From assembly GCF_014117265.1 (NCBI RefSeq), contig NZ_CP059833.1:1519069-1583068 (forward strand): a DNA stretch of 64,000 bases, in the 5' to 3' direction. Position numbers and translations under genes: made by a program. The stretch comes from Corynebacterium hindlerae (lineage in GTDB: Bacteria > Actinomycetota > Actinomycetes > Mycobacteriales > Mycobacteriaceae). How positions within the stretch are numbered: position 1 is the stretch's first letter; every line of letters begins with the position of its first letter. Shown piece by piece: positions 8,466 to 17,345 of this stretch. Below the pieces are notes generated by a model. The model did no database searches and had not been told where the DNA came from. It worked only from the letters and a program-made list of their open reading frames with translations.

Positions 8466-9680
8466 CTACCCATCTTTCAACCCCAATTCTCGGCAGGCTT
8501 CCTCCGTAAGCGTGATAGTCAGAGGTCGCGGACTGGATATTTTCACTAATCCAGCATCTTCCAATACACTGAGGTCGTTTCGGATGGTCTGCTTGGTTTC
8601 CTTGAATTGAGCGGCGAGCTCATCAAGTTGAATGACGCGCGTCTCATCAAACAGCCACACTTGCCCAAGAATAAACAGCTCTTGATTTTGCCTTACCTGT
8701 TTTGCACTGTCTGCGTTCCTGCCATGAATCCGCTCTGACAAGTCATCAAACAGGAGCTTCCTCGCTTCCAGATCTCTCAGCATCTCGCCTTGAGATTCCA
8801 ATAGGAAGTTCAGCATTTCAGTCACGAAGGGAGTGAGATCCCCTCGGTTCAGCTTGTGCTCGGCATTTTCAAATGCTTTGTAGTACCGATGCTTTGCCAC
8901 GTTGATACTGGATGACAGGGTGAGCGCAGAGCCTGTGGAAACAACAGTTTGCAGCTTTTGTGCCATCAAGAACCGGCCCGTTCGACCGTTCCCGTCATAG
9001 AACGGGTGAATGTATTCGAACATAAAATGGCTGACCATCGCTGCTATTAGTCCTGGGACATCAGTGCTGTTGAGAACTGCGATAACGTCTTCGATTCGAG
9101 ACTCAATGACGCTTGCGGGCAGACCCTGATGTATCACTTTTGTACCACCCATAATGTGTGTCGATCCCAAGCGGAAAAGTGGACCCTCGATCAGATCATC
9201 GGTCTCTAATTCACCATCAGTGACAGCGTCAAAGATTACTCGGATGCCCTTGGCGTCTTGAGGTATCGGATATTTCTGTCCCAAGAGTGCTTTATAGAGT
9301 CGCGCCAGTTCCTGAAACCGCTTCTTGCTGCCACCATCATCAAGCTTTGCTCTCAGGGCTTCAGTGATCTCTTGTCGTGTCGAGCGAACGTCCTCAATAT
9401 CGTTTGTTGCTTCGATTTCTCTGACTAACAACGTGTTGAGGTACCCTACCGACGCCCCGAGTGGCAACTGGCTCCACAAGGTAGAAATTGCCTTATCTAG
9501 AAGAAAGACCCGCTCGTGAAGCAGCACCAGCTCCGGTGTCAAAACACAAAATGCAGGATCTTGTCCGATGAGGAACTCCCACTTGAGAGTTGATTCAGAG
9601 TCGATCCGACGCCGGTACAGTTCATTCGCGCCTTGCTCGCCCTTTGCATGAAACTGAGCCTTCAGAGTCCGGTACGCCAT
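8466..9680 (-). CDS. Fic-family protein (AMPylase-type) with C-terminal winged helix
   Basis: The Fic active-site loop HPFYDGNGRTGR is intact (about residue 225; catalytic His and phosphate-binding GNGR). An N-terminal inhibitory helix motif TNDIED fits the (S/T)xxxE(G/N) type that blocks ATP in class II Fic proteins such as SoFic. The C-terminal 70 residues (VIQLDELAAQFKETKQTIR onward) form a winged helix-turn-helix. Fic enzymes transfer AMP to Ser/Thr/Tyr of target proteins. The start at 9680 has AGGGG four bases upstream; an in-frame ATG at 9695 lies inside an operator-like palindrome. The gene is visibly more AT-rich than its neighbours, suggesting horizontal acquisition. Autoregulation through the wHTH is inferred. 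Confidence 0.92.
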   Translation of the reverse strand: MAYRTLKAQFHAKGEQGANELYRRRIDSESTLKWEFLIGQDPAFCVLTPELVLLHERVFLLDKAISTLWSQLPLGASVGYLNTLLVREIEATNDIEDVRSTRQEITEALRAKLDDGGSKKRFQELARLYKALLGQKYPIPQDAKGIRVIFDAVTDGELETDDLIEGPLFRLGSTHIMGGTKVIHQGLPASVIESRIEDVIAVLNSTDVPGLIAAMVSHFMFEYIHPFYDGNGRTGRFLMAQKLQTVVSTGSALTLSSSINVAKHRYYKAFENAEHKLNRGDLTPFVTEMLNFLLESQGEMLRDLEARKLLFDDLSERIHGRNADSAKQVRQNQELFILGQVWLFDETRVIQLDELAAQFKETKQTIRNDLSVLEDAGLVKISSPRPLTITLTEEACRELGLKDG

Positions 9681-9689
9681 GCCACCCCT

Positions 9690-9718
9690 ATTCATAGAAA
9701 CCCGGGTTTTTCACAAAT
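9690..9718. promoter_or_regulatory. 29-bp palindromic element 1 upstream of fic
   Basis: This is an imperfect palindrome (ATTCATAGAAAC then CCGGG then TTTTTCACAAAT) whose reverse complement matches elements 2 and 3. Its centre at 9704 lies 24 bp upstream of the chosen fic start, so a bound protein would block initiation or the promoter. The in-frame ATG at 9693-9695 falls inside it. Confidence 0.7.
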
Positions 9719-9741
9719 TGTAACCCAGTAGCACATCTGTT

Positions 9742-9770
9742 ATTTGTAAAAACCCGGTGTTTTTATAAAT
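9742..9770. promoter_or_regulatory. 29-bp palindromic element 2 upstream of fic
   Basis: The half sites ATTTGTAAAAAC and GTTTTTATAAAT flank a CCGGT core. This is the most symmetrical of the three copies. The centre is at 9756, exactly 52 bp from both neighbours. Confidence 0.7.
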
Positions 9771-9793
9771 AAGGCTGCGATCCAGGGGCGTTA

Positions 9794-9822
9794 GTTTGTA
9801 AAAACGGGCTGTTTTTATGAAT
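9794..9822. promoter_or_regulatory. 29-bp palindromic element 3, luxS-proximal
   Basis: The half sites GTTTGTAAAAAC and GTTTTTATGAAT surround a GGGCT core, centre 9808. It is in the same orientation as element 2 and lies about 50 bp before the luxS start, so it might also affect luxS transcription. Confidence 0.7.
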
Positions 9823-9870
9823 TAGGATCGCTACCTTCGGCCGTCGGTAAGCCCGGCTAAACTAAGGGCC

Positions 9871-10323
9871 ATGAAGATGAACGTAGAGTCCTTTAACCTC
9901 GACCACACTAAGGTGAAGGCGCCGTATGTGCGCGTGGCAGATCGCAAGGAGCTGCCCGGCGGCGATGTGCTGATCAAATACGACGTGCGTTTCGCGCAGC
10001 CTAACACCGGCCACCTGGAGATGCCGGCGATCCACTCACTGGAGCACCTCACTGCCGAACTGATGCGCAACCACACCGATAAGCTCATTGATTTCTCCCC
10101 AATGGGCTGCCAAACCGGTTTCTACGCCCTGACCTTGGGAATCGAGATGCCAGAATTCCTTTCCATTTTGGAAGCAACCCTGGGCGACATCCTGGAAGCA
10201 ACCGAAGTGCCCGCCGCCAACGAGGTGCAGTGCGGTTGGGGCGCCAACCACTCGCTTACCGACGCGCAAAGCGCCGCACGCACATTCCTCGCCAAGCGCG
10301 CGGAATGGGAAGAGGTCCTGTAG
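9871..10323 (+). CDS. luxS: S-ribosylhomocysteine lyase LuxS
   Basis: This 150-aa metalloenzyme cleaves S-ribosylhomocysteine to homocysteine and DPD, the AI-2 precursor. The zinc site HSLEH (family HxxEH, about residues 55-59), the Cys in [10 protein letters not shown] and the later Cys in NEVQCGWG are all present, and length matches the family. A TAAACT -10 hexamer ends 7 bp before the ATG at 9871, which would make the transcript leaderless. A second in-frame ATG at 9877 has AAGGG eight bases upstream, so either start is possible. It overlaps the nucleosidase gene downstream by one base; together they detoxify S-adenosylhomocysteine. Confidence 0.95.
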   Translation: MKMNVESFNLDHTKVKAPYVRVADRKELPGGDVLIKYDVRFAQPNTGHLEMPAIHSLEHLTAELMRNHTDKLIDFSPMGCQTGFYALTLGIEMPEFLSILEATLGDILEATEVPAANEVQCGWGANHSLTDAQSAARTFLAKRAEWEEVL

Positions 10324-10979
10324 TGATCATCATCCAGTGCGCCATGGAGATGGAGGCGGCTCCATTCCTGGCGGAACTCCCCGCAGATCACCGGGTGGAG
10401 AAGATTGCTAACCAGGAGTTTCACTTCGGCCCAGATCGTTTGATCGCGGTCACGGGCATTGGGCTGGCCAATGCAGCAGCCGGTACGGCGCGGGCGTTGC
10501 TGCTGGCAGATTCCGCGGAGCTGGTGATTGCGGCCGGCACCTGCGGTGGCCTGCACGCCGATATCGAGGTGGGCCAGATCGCGGTGGCAACCAACGCGAT
10601 CTACTCCATGGCCGACGCCACCGCCTTCGGATACGAGCCAGGGCAGGTGCCTGGCATGCCGATTTCCTACGACGCCGCTGCGGTGCCAGATCTCGGTGTG
10701 CCGGTTATGACCGGTCGGGTAGTGTCTGCTGATGCGTTCATCACCGCAGCGAACGTGGCCGAGGCGCGTGACCGCTTCCCGGAGGCGATCGCCACTGACA
10801 TGGAAACCACTGCGATGGCGCAAACCTGTTACGCTGCTGGCGTGCCGTGGATGTCACTGCGCGCCGTGTCCGACCTGTGCGGACCGGCAGCCGGCCAAGA
10901 TTTCCACATTGACGGCGAGCTCGCAGCCCGACACAGTCACACCGCAGTATCCACTTTCCTTTCTTTGACTAATTTGTAA
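10323..10979 (+). CDS. mtnN: 5'-methylthioadenosine/S-adenosylhomocysteine nucleosidase
   Basis: The 218-aa protein starts at a GTG that overlaps the luxS stop, with GAGG about ten bases upstream. It begins [15 protein letters not shown], the normal N-terminus of this nucleoside phosphorylase-fold family. GTCGGLH, GRVVSADAFI and TDMETTAMAQ correspond to the substrate-binding strand and the E-M-E-x-A/T segment, and SDLCG carries the catalytic Asp. It hydrolyses SAH to adenine and S-ribosylhomocysteine, the LuxS substrate, so the two genes form a complete recycling pathway. Confidence 0.9.
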   Translation: MIIIQCAMEMEAAPFLAELPADHRVEKIANQEFHFGPDRLIAVTGIGLANAAAGTARALLLADSAELVIAAGTCGGLHADIEVGQIAVATNAIYSMADATAFGYEPGQVPGMPISYDAAAVPDLGVPVMTGRVVSADAFITAANVAEARDRFPEAIATDMETTAMAQTCYAAGVPWMSLRAVSDLCGPAAGQDFHIDGELAARHSHTAVSTFLSLTNL

Positions 10980-11054
10980 TGGATTTAAAGGAGCTTCGAG
11001 CTTGATCCGGACTAAAATTGGGTATAACAACCCCCGATAAGAACGGAGCCCCAC

Positions 11055-11375
11055 ATGTCAAAAGATTGGATTGCAGACGTCAAGAAGTACGCTCCCAGCG
11101 CCGACGATGCTGTGCTGGAGAAGATGCTCAAGAACTACCGCCTCGTCCTCACTGACGCCGACGCCGCCTACGTTTCCTTCTCCGACGAAGAGGAACTGAA
11201 GACGGTTCGGGAAAACTTCCTCAAGAAGAAGCTCGGCCTCACCGAATCCGATGAGGCACTCGACGCGGCTATCACGCAAGTCGGCGAGAAGATGAAGGAT
11301 GGCACCAAGAATGGCCGTCTTGCCGTCTACTACCTGCTAGCAGAAAAGTACGGCAAGCTCGGCGTCTTTACATAA
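11055..11375 (+). CDS. DUF2853-family protein
   Basis: This 106-aa acidic soluble protein fits DUF2853 well along its whole length: MSKDWIADVKKYAPSADDAV, SFSDEEELKTVRENFLKKKL and the C-terminal VYYLLAEKYGKLGVF. The function of the family is unknown. It is a single-gene unit: a TATAAC -10-like hexamer lies about 30 bp upstream, the ribosome binding site is CGGAG, and a hairpin terminator follows immediately. Confidence 0.85.
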   Translation: MSKDWIADVKKYAPSADDAVLEKMLKNYRLVLTDADAAYVSFSDEEELKTVRENFLKKKLGLTESDEALDAAITQVGEKMKDGTKNGRLAVYYLLAEKYGKLGVFT

Positions 11376-11386
11376 CTATTCCAGTG

Positions 11387-11416
11387 AAGTGGCATCCTAA
11401 CGCTGCCACTTTTCTT
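11387..11416 (+). terminator. Rho-independent terminator after the DUF2853 gene
   Basis: The stem AAGTGGCA / TGCCACTT (11387-11394 with 11404-11411) has a 9-nt loop and is followed by TTCTT. It also separates the convergent PepSY gene. Confidence 0.75.
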
Positions 11417-12662
11417 ATGCCTCAGCTGCAGTGCGCTTTTTCAGCAGTGCCTGGACAACCATGTTGAGGAAAACAAACGCTAGCAAGCTGATGCCGAACA
11501 GCGGTGCGACGATCGAGTAGCCGATGAGCACAGCGATCAATGCCCAGGAACGCTCACCGCGGGCCGGTACCCAGCTGCGGCCCGAACGCCAGGCCCGCCA
11601 CCACATGTAGTAACCAAGCCCGGTCACTACCAAAATTCCGAGGGCCAGCAGCGCCAATGCGGTTTCCGACCAGATCCCGAACAAGAACCCCATGTGCAAA
11701 TTGATGAGCCATTCGGTCAGTTTCGCAGCAAATGGCCATTCAGAGAACAACACCCGGTCAGTTACTTCTGCCGTGTTCGTGTCTACCTGCACTTTATCCG
11801 TGCTGAGCCGGTAGGGTTCGCGCGATTCCTGCACCTGCCAGGTGCCCGCACCAGCAGGTTTCGCTTCCACAAGTCCGGTCAACCCATCTTCTCGTGCCAC
11901 CCGCACAGCAGTATCCAAGCCCGAAACATCCGTGGCAGCTGCGGGGCTCACAGCCATGGCAGGTGCCCGCAACTGCAGCTCCGTACGGACTGTGCCAATG
12001 TTTTGTCCGGCCACACCAGACCACGTCAGCCCAGTGACCGTGAGGAACAGCATTCCGGGTACTAGCCATAGGCCGAGGGTGCGGTGCCAGCGGGAGGCGC
12101 GCTGTTTGGATGCGCGGGAACGAAGAGCCAGAACCAACCCCGAGATGGCAATGGCGCCCAACCAGGATGCGGCCAGTTCTGAGTACCATCGGCCGGCTTT
12201 GCCCAGCCAGAGTTGCTTGTGTCCTTCAGAGAGCCAGGCTCGCAGTGGGGAAGCGTTGGAACTGCCGTACTGAATCATGTTGCCCGTAATACGGAGGTCA
12301 CCGGGATCGACGAAAACGGCGCGTCGATAAGAGCTGCTTGTGAGGGAGGGGTCGGCAAACAGCACGCGGGTGGTGTCCCGTGCGTCGTCACTGCGCTGCA
12401 CCCCGGACACTTTAAGCTGCGGGTATTCCTTCTGAGCGGCAGCGACCTGTTCCTCGAGACTGCGGGCAGGAAGCGTAGAGGTGGCGGTGTAGGCGTCGTG
12501 GTAAACCACCTGTTCAATGCTGGGGGCGAAGGCATATACCAGGCCGGTGAGTGTGGCCACGGCGATGAAAGGGCCCACCAATAGCCCGGCGATGACGTGC
12601 AAATATCTAGCGCGTTGACGCTGCTGCAAGGCAGCGCGGCGTGTCAGAGTTAATGTAGTCAC
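11415..12662 (-). CDS. PepSY-associated TM helix domain protein
   Basis: This 415-aa membrane protein has the PepSY_TM layout: an N-terminal helix (RARYLHVIAGLLVGPFIAVATLTGLVYAF), a large outside domain with PepSY-like segments, two central helices (ASWLGAIAISGLVLAL and LGLWLVPGMLFLTVTGLTWSG) and C-terminal helices after MGFLFGIWSETALALLALGIL. The paired histidines in RARYLHVIAG, RWHRTLG and INLHMGF are typical of the family. Relatives are often iron-regulated and linked to metal or siderophore reduction, but no function is proven. It is monocistronic here. Confidence 0.85.
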   Translation of the reverse strand: MTTLTLTRRAALQQRQRARYLHVIAGLLVGPFIAVATLTGLVYAFAPSIEQVVYHDAYTATSTLPARSLEEQVAAAQKEYPQLKVSGVQRSDDARDTTRVLFADPSLTSSSYRRAVFVDPGDLRITGNMIQYGSSNASPLRAWLSEGHKQLWLGKAGRWYSELAASWLGAIAISGLVLALRSRASKQRASRWHRTLGLWLVPGMLFLTVTGLTWSGVAGQNIGTVRTELQLRAPAMAVSPAAATDVSGLDTAVRVAREDGLTGLVEAKPAGAGTWQVQESREPYRLSTDKVQVDTNTAEVTDRVLFSEWPFAAKLTEWLINLHMGFLFGIWSETALALLALGILVVTGLGYYMWWRAWRSGRSWVPARGERSWALIAVLIGYSIVAPLFGISLLAFVFLNMVVQALLKKRTAAEA

Positions 12663-12699
12663 GAAGAGTTGTCGGGAATGCCTCCCAACAAGTTCCGTG

Positions 12700-13347
12700 T
12701 TACTTTTCGAGGATTTTTCGCAACTTTCGCGCCGCAGCTACCGGGTCGGCAGCCTCGGTCAGTGCGCGCACCACCACGATCCTGCGTGCCCCAGCATCCA
12801 CCACCTTAGGAGCGGTTGCGGCGTTCACTCCACCGATCGCGAACCAGGTTTTATTCCCGGCTACCTCGGCACATTCGGTTACTACTGGCAGCCCTACCGC
12901 GGGTCGCCCCGGCTTCGTAGGGGTCGGCCACACCGGACCAATCACCGCATAGTCCAGCTCCGGGTCGGCGATTGACTCGGCAAACTGTGCCACCGAATTA
13001 TTGGAGCGCCCGAGCAAAACCTCTGGGCCCAACACACGCCTGGCCTGCTGGGTAGTCAGGTCTTTTTGGCCGGTGTGGAACACGTCGGCGTCGACAAGCA
13101 ATGCAACGTCGGCCCGGTCGTTAGCTGCGAACAGCTTGCCGTGCTCCGCTGCGACCTCCGCGAGCGTTTCCAACGCACCGATTTCTGCGCGTGCTTCGAT
13201 TTTTTTGTCGCGGAGCTGAATGATATCCGCACCACCTTCGTAGCAGGCGTGCAGAAACTCGCGGAGATCGCCGCGGTCCGTTCGGGCATCGGTGCACAGG
13301 TAGAGGCGGGAGTTTTTCAGGAGAAGTTGTCGACGTTGCCGGTCCAT
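12700..13347 (-). CDS. thiE: Thiamine-phosphate synthase
   Basis: The 215-aa TIM barrel joins HMP-PP and thiazole phosphate to form thiamine phosphate. Motifs include ADIIQLRDKK (pyrophosphate-binding strand), FAANDRADVALLVDADVFHTGQKDL, GRSNNSV, the YAVIGPVWPTPTKPG loop and FAIGGVNAATAPKVVDAGARRIVVVRAL. The start at 13347 gives the normal N-terminus. Unlike in a single thi operon, it is transcribed away from thiO, and the TPP riboswitch of the shared intergenic region faces the other way, so thiE lies outside its control. Confidence 0.93.
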   Translation of the reverse strand: MDRQRRQLLLKNSRLYLCTDARTDRGDLREFLHACYEGGADIIQLRDKKIEARAEIGALETLAEVAAEHGKLFAANDRADVALLVDADVFHTGQKDLTTQQARRVLGPEVLLGRSNNSVAQFAESIADPELDYAVIGPVWPTPTKPGRPAVGLPVVTECAEVAGNKTWFAIGGVNAATAPKVVDAGARRIVVVRALTEAADPVAAARKLRKILEK

Positions 13348-13370
13348 GAGTCCTATAGTAGGAGTACTTG

Positions 13371-13456
13371 CCGTGGGAGCCCGTGAAACGCCGGGCTGAG
13401 AGGGCCAGCAATCGGCCGACCACCTGACCTGATGCGGATAATGCCGCCGTAGGAAG
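13371..13456 (+). promoter_or_regulatory. TPP riboswitch (THI box) of the thiOSGF operon
   Basis: The THI-box hallmarks are present in order: GGCTGAGAGGG, a variable stem, ACCTGACCTGATGCGGATAA and GCCGCCGTAGGAAGG. The last segment contains the AGGAAGG ribosome binding site of thiO, so TPP binding probably blocks translation initiation. A TATAGT -10 hexamer lies at 13354-13359. Confidence 0.93.
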
Positions 13457-13462
13457 GACATT

Positions 13463-14518
13463 ATGCATATCGCCGTAATCGGCGCCGGGATCGTAGGCCT
13501 GTGCACTGCATGGGAGCTGCGCCAGCGTGGCCACACCGTCACCGTGTACGACCCGGAGCCTGTCTCCGAAGCTAGTTTCGCGGCCGCTGGAATGCTGGCC
13601 CCCGTGTCTGAGGTGGTGTGGGATCAGCCGACGCTGTATCCGCTGATGCAGCAGTCGAAGGAGCTGTACCCCGAGTTTGCGCAGCGTGTGGCCGAGGCAT
13701 CGGGGATGGATATTGGTTACCTGACCTCGGAAACCCTCGTGTGCGCCGGAGATCCTGCCGATAGGGTCACCCTCACCGAGCTCGTTGAGCTGCAGGAACA
13801 CATCGGCCAGGTCGCCCCGATTTCTTCCCGGCAGGCCCGCAGCATGGAGCCAGGCTTAGGCCCCGGAGTAGTCGGAGCAGTGCACATTCCAGGCGACCAC
13901 CAGATTGATCCCCGCAAGTTCTGCGCTGCATTGTTGCACCTCTTGGGCCCCGATGTGGTGCGAGAAAAAGTGACGTCGCTGGAACTCGACGCAGACCACG
14001 TGGTGGTGGCGGCGGGCCTTCGCTCCTGCGAGATAGCGGGGGTACCTCAGCTGCCGCTACGTCCGGTGTATGGCGACGTGCTCCGCCTGGAGGTGCCAGA
14101 ATATTTACAACCGCTAGTCACCCGCACCGTCCGCGGCGTAGTCCGTGGCCGCCCGGTGTACGTGGTGCCCCGCGCCGACGGCTCCCTCGTCCTCGGCGCC
14201 ACCTCCCGCGAGGACGGCCCCGGGGTATCTGCTGAGGGAGTGCATCAGCTGCTTCGCGACGCCCACCACCTCATCCCCGGGATTTGGGAATGTTCGATCA
14301 CAGAGATGACCTGCCGTGCCCGCCCAGGTTCCCCCGATGACGTGCCCATGATCGGGCGGATCTCAGAACGCGCCACCGTGTCCACCGGCTACTTCAGGCA
14401 CGGCATTTTGCTATCAGTGATTGGCGCGAAACTCACCACTGATGTTGTGCTGGGTGTACCGGTGCCGGAAGCGACTGCCGCAGCTATTGACCCGTTCCGC
14501 TTTAACAAAGGAGCTTAA
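13463..14518 (+). CDS. thiO: Glycine oxidase ThiO
   Basis: This is a 351-aa FAD enzyme of the DAAO family. The dinucleotide-binding motif IAVIGAGIVGLCTAWEL is at the N-terminus, followed by AAAGMLAPVSE, the ThiO-type substrate loop. YVVPRADGSLVLGATSREDG and the C-terminal TGYFRHGILLS match the family. It oxidises glycine to the imine used by ThiG for thiazole formation. It is the first gene behind the TPP riboswitch. Confidence 0.93.
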   Translation: MHIAVIGAGIVGLCTAWELRQRGHTVTVYDPEPVSEASFAAAGMLAPVSEVVWDQPTLYPLMQQSKELYPEFAQRVAEASGMDIGYLTSETLVCAGDPADRVTLTELVELQEHIGQVAPISSRQARSMEPGLGPGVVGAVHIPGDHQIDPRKFCAALLHLLGPDVVREKVTSLELDADHVVVAAGLRSCEIAGVPQLPLRPVYGDVLRLEVPEYLQPLVTRTVRGVVRGRPVYVVPRADGSLVLGATSREDGPGVSAEGVHQLLRDAHHLIPGIWECSITEMTCRARPGSPDDVPMIGRISERATVSTGYFRHGILLSVIGAKLTTDVVLGVPVPEATAAAIDPFRFNKGA

Positions 14519-14523
14519 GACAA

Positions 14524-14715
14524 GTGACTTCAGTAAATGGGAAACCCTACACAGCAGCCCCGGGAATGACTATCGCGGACCTGGTGCAGGAGATCGTTGG
14601 CAGGCACGCCGGCGTCGCGGTGGCGGTAGACGGCGCCGTAGTACCCCGCAGCGCATGGGGCACCACCGAGGTGTCAGGCGACATTGACATCGTTACCGCA
14701 GCTCAAGGAGGATAA
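14524..14715 (+). CDS. thiS: Sulfur carrier protein ThiS
   Basis: The product is 63 aa with a ubiquitin-like fold and ends in the essential Gly-Gly (VTAAQGG) that ThiF adenylates and converts to thiocarboxylate. The start is GTG, five bases after the thiO stop, with the AAGGAG ribosome binding site inside the 3' end of thiO. It contains the family segment VAVAVDGAVVPRSAW. Confidence 0.93.
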   Translation: MTSVNGKPYTAAPGMTIADLVQEIVGRHAGVAVAVDGAVVPRSAWGTTEVSGDIDIVTAAQGG

Positions 14716-16594
<1,879 letters not shown>

Positions 16595-16611
16595 TTGGTT
16601 ATGATTATCCC

Positions 16612-17328
16612 ATGCGTGCGTTGGGTACAGCCTTTCTTTCGGTATTGGTCTCAGCTTTGTGGTGGGTTCCGGCTGCGTCCGCTGAACCTCCGGTAGGAAA
16701 CATAGAGGCGGCGGTCACTGCGTTGAGTACCGAGGGAGCGTGGTCGGGGCTGAGTTCGCAGGCCCGGCATCCGTTCCTTGCAGTAACTGAGGGTGGTGCG
16801 GAGGAATGGGTGTTTGCTGGTTCCAGCCCATTGTTTGGCCCGGTCATTTTTGATCAGCAGGGAAATGTCACGGGTTACAAGCTGATGCTGTATCAGGATA
16901 TGCAATTGCATTTGGAGCCGAAGCTTGGGGCGGAACCTGTAGTGCAGGTGGCGGATGGGATTTTGCGGGATGTGGATCGGGTGGCTTCCCACGGCCCGGT
17001 GCCAATCCCGGCGGATTATGTTTATGATCCTTCATTGCTTCATTCGGGTTATCACGATTACTGCACGATGTCGCCAAGTTATTTCACCACTACTGAGATT
17101 GATGCGGATTTTCGTGGCGCTTGCGCCCGCCACGATATGTGTATGGAGGCAGCCGATGCTCGGGGCGAGGGCTATTTAAAGTGCAATGTTGATTTACTTA
17201 CCGATATGTCCAGCGTATGTTCCGCGGTGTACACGGGGGAGTACGCGAGTTATCTGCCTCGGTGTTTGAACACAGCACGGCTGTACCACGCTAGCGTGAA
17301 CATCGCACACCTGGACAACTTGCTGTAA
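16612..17328 (+). CDS. Secreted prokaryotic phospholipase A2-like protein
   Basis: The 238-aa product starts with a Sec signal peptide (MRALGTAFLSVLVSALWWVPAASA, cleavage after ASA). The bacterial PLA2 motif is DFRGACARHDMCMEA (about residues 168-182), with the catalytic His-Asp pair and calcium-site partners, and further cysteines (YLKCNVDLL, MSSVCSAVY, LPRCLN) for disulfides. The enzyme would release fatty acids from the sn-2 position outside the cell. The start at 16612 was chosen because it makes a proper signal peptide. Relevance to host lipids is possible but inferred. Confidence 0.85.
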   Translation: MRALGTAFLSVLVSALWWVPAASAEPPVGNIEAAVTALSTEGAWSGLSSQARHPFLAVTEGGAEEWVFAGSSPLFGPVIFDQQGNVTGYKLMLYQDMQLHLEPKLGAEPVVQVADGILRDVDRVASHGPVPIPADYVYDPSLLHSGYHDYCTMSPSYFTTTEIDADFRGACARHDMCMEAADARGEGYLKCNVDLLTDMSSVCSAVYTGEYASYLPRCLNTARLYHASVNIAHLDNLL

Positions 17329-17345
17329 GCGACACTCTCATAGTC

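Noticed and set aside
9690..9822. Three 29-bp repeats with 23-bp gaps could look like a short CRISPR array
   Set aside because: The repeats are strongly palindromic, the first is inverted relative to the others, the gaps are short, there are no cas genes, and the array ends at a gene start. Operators fit better.
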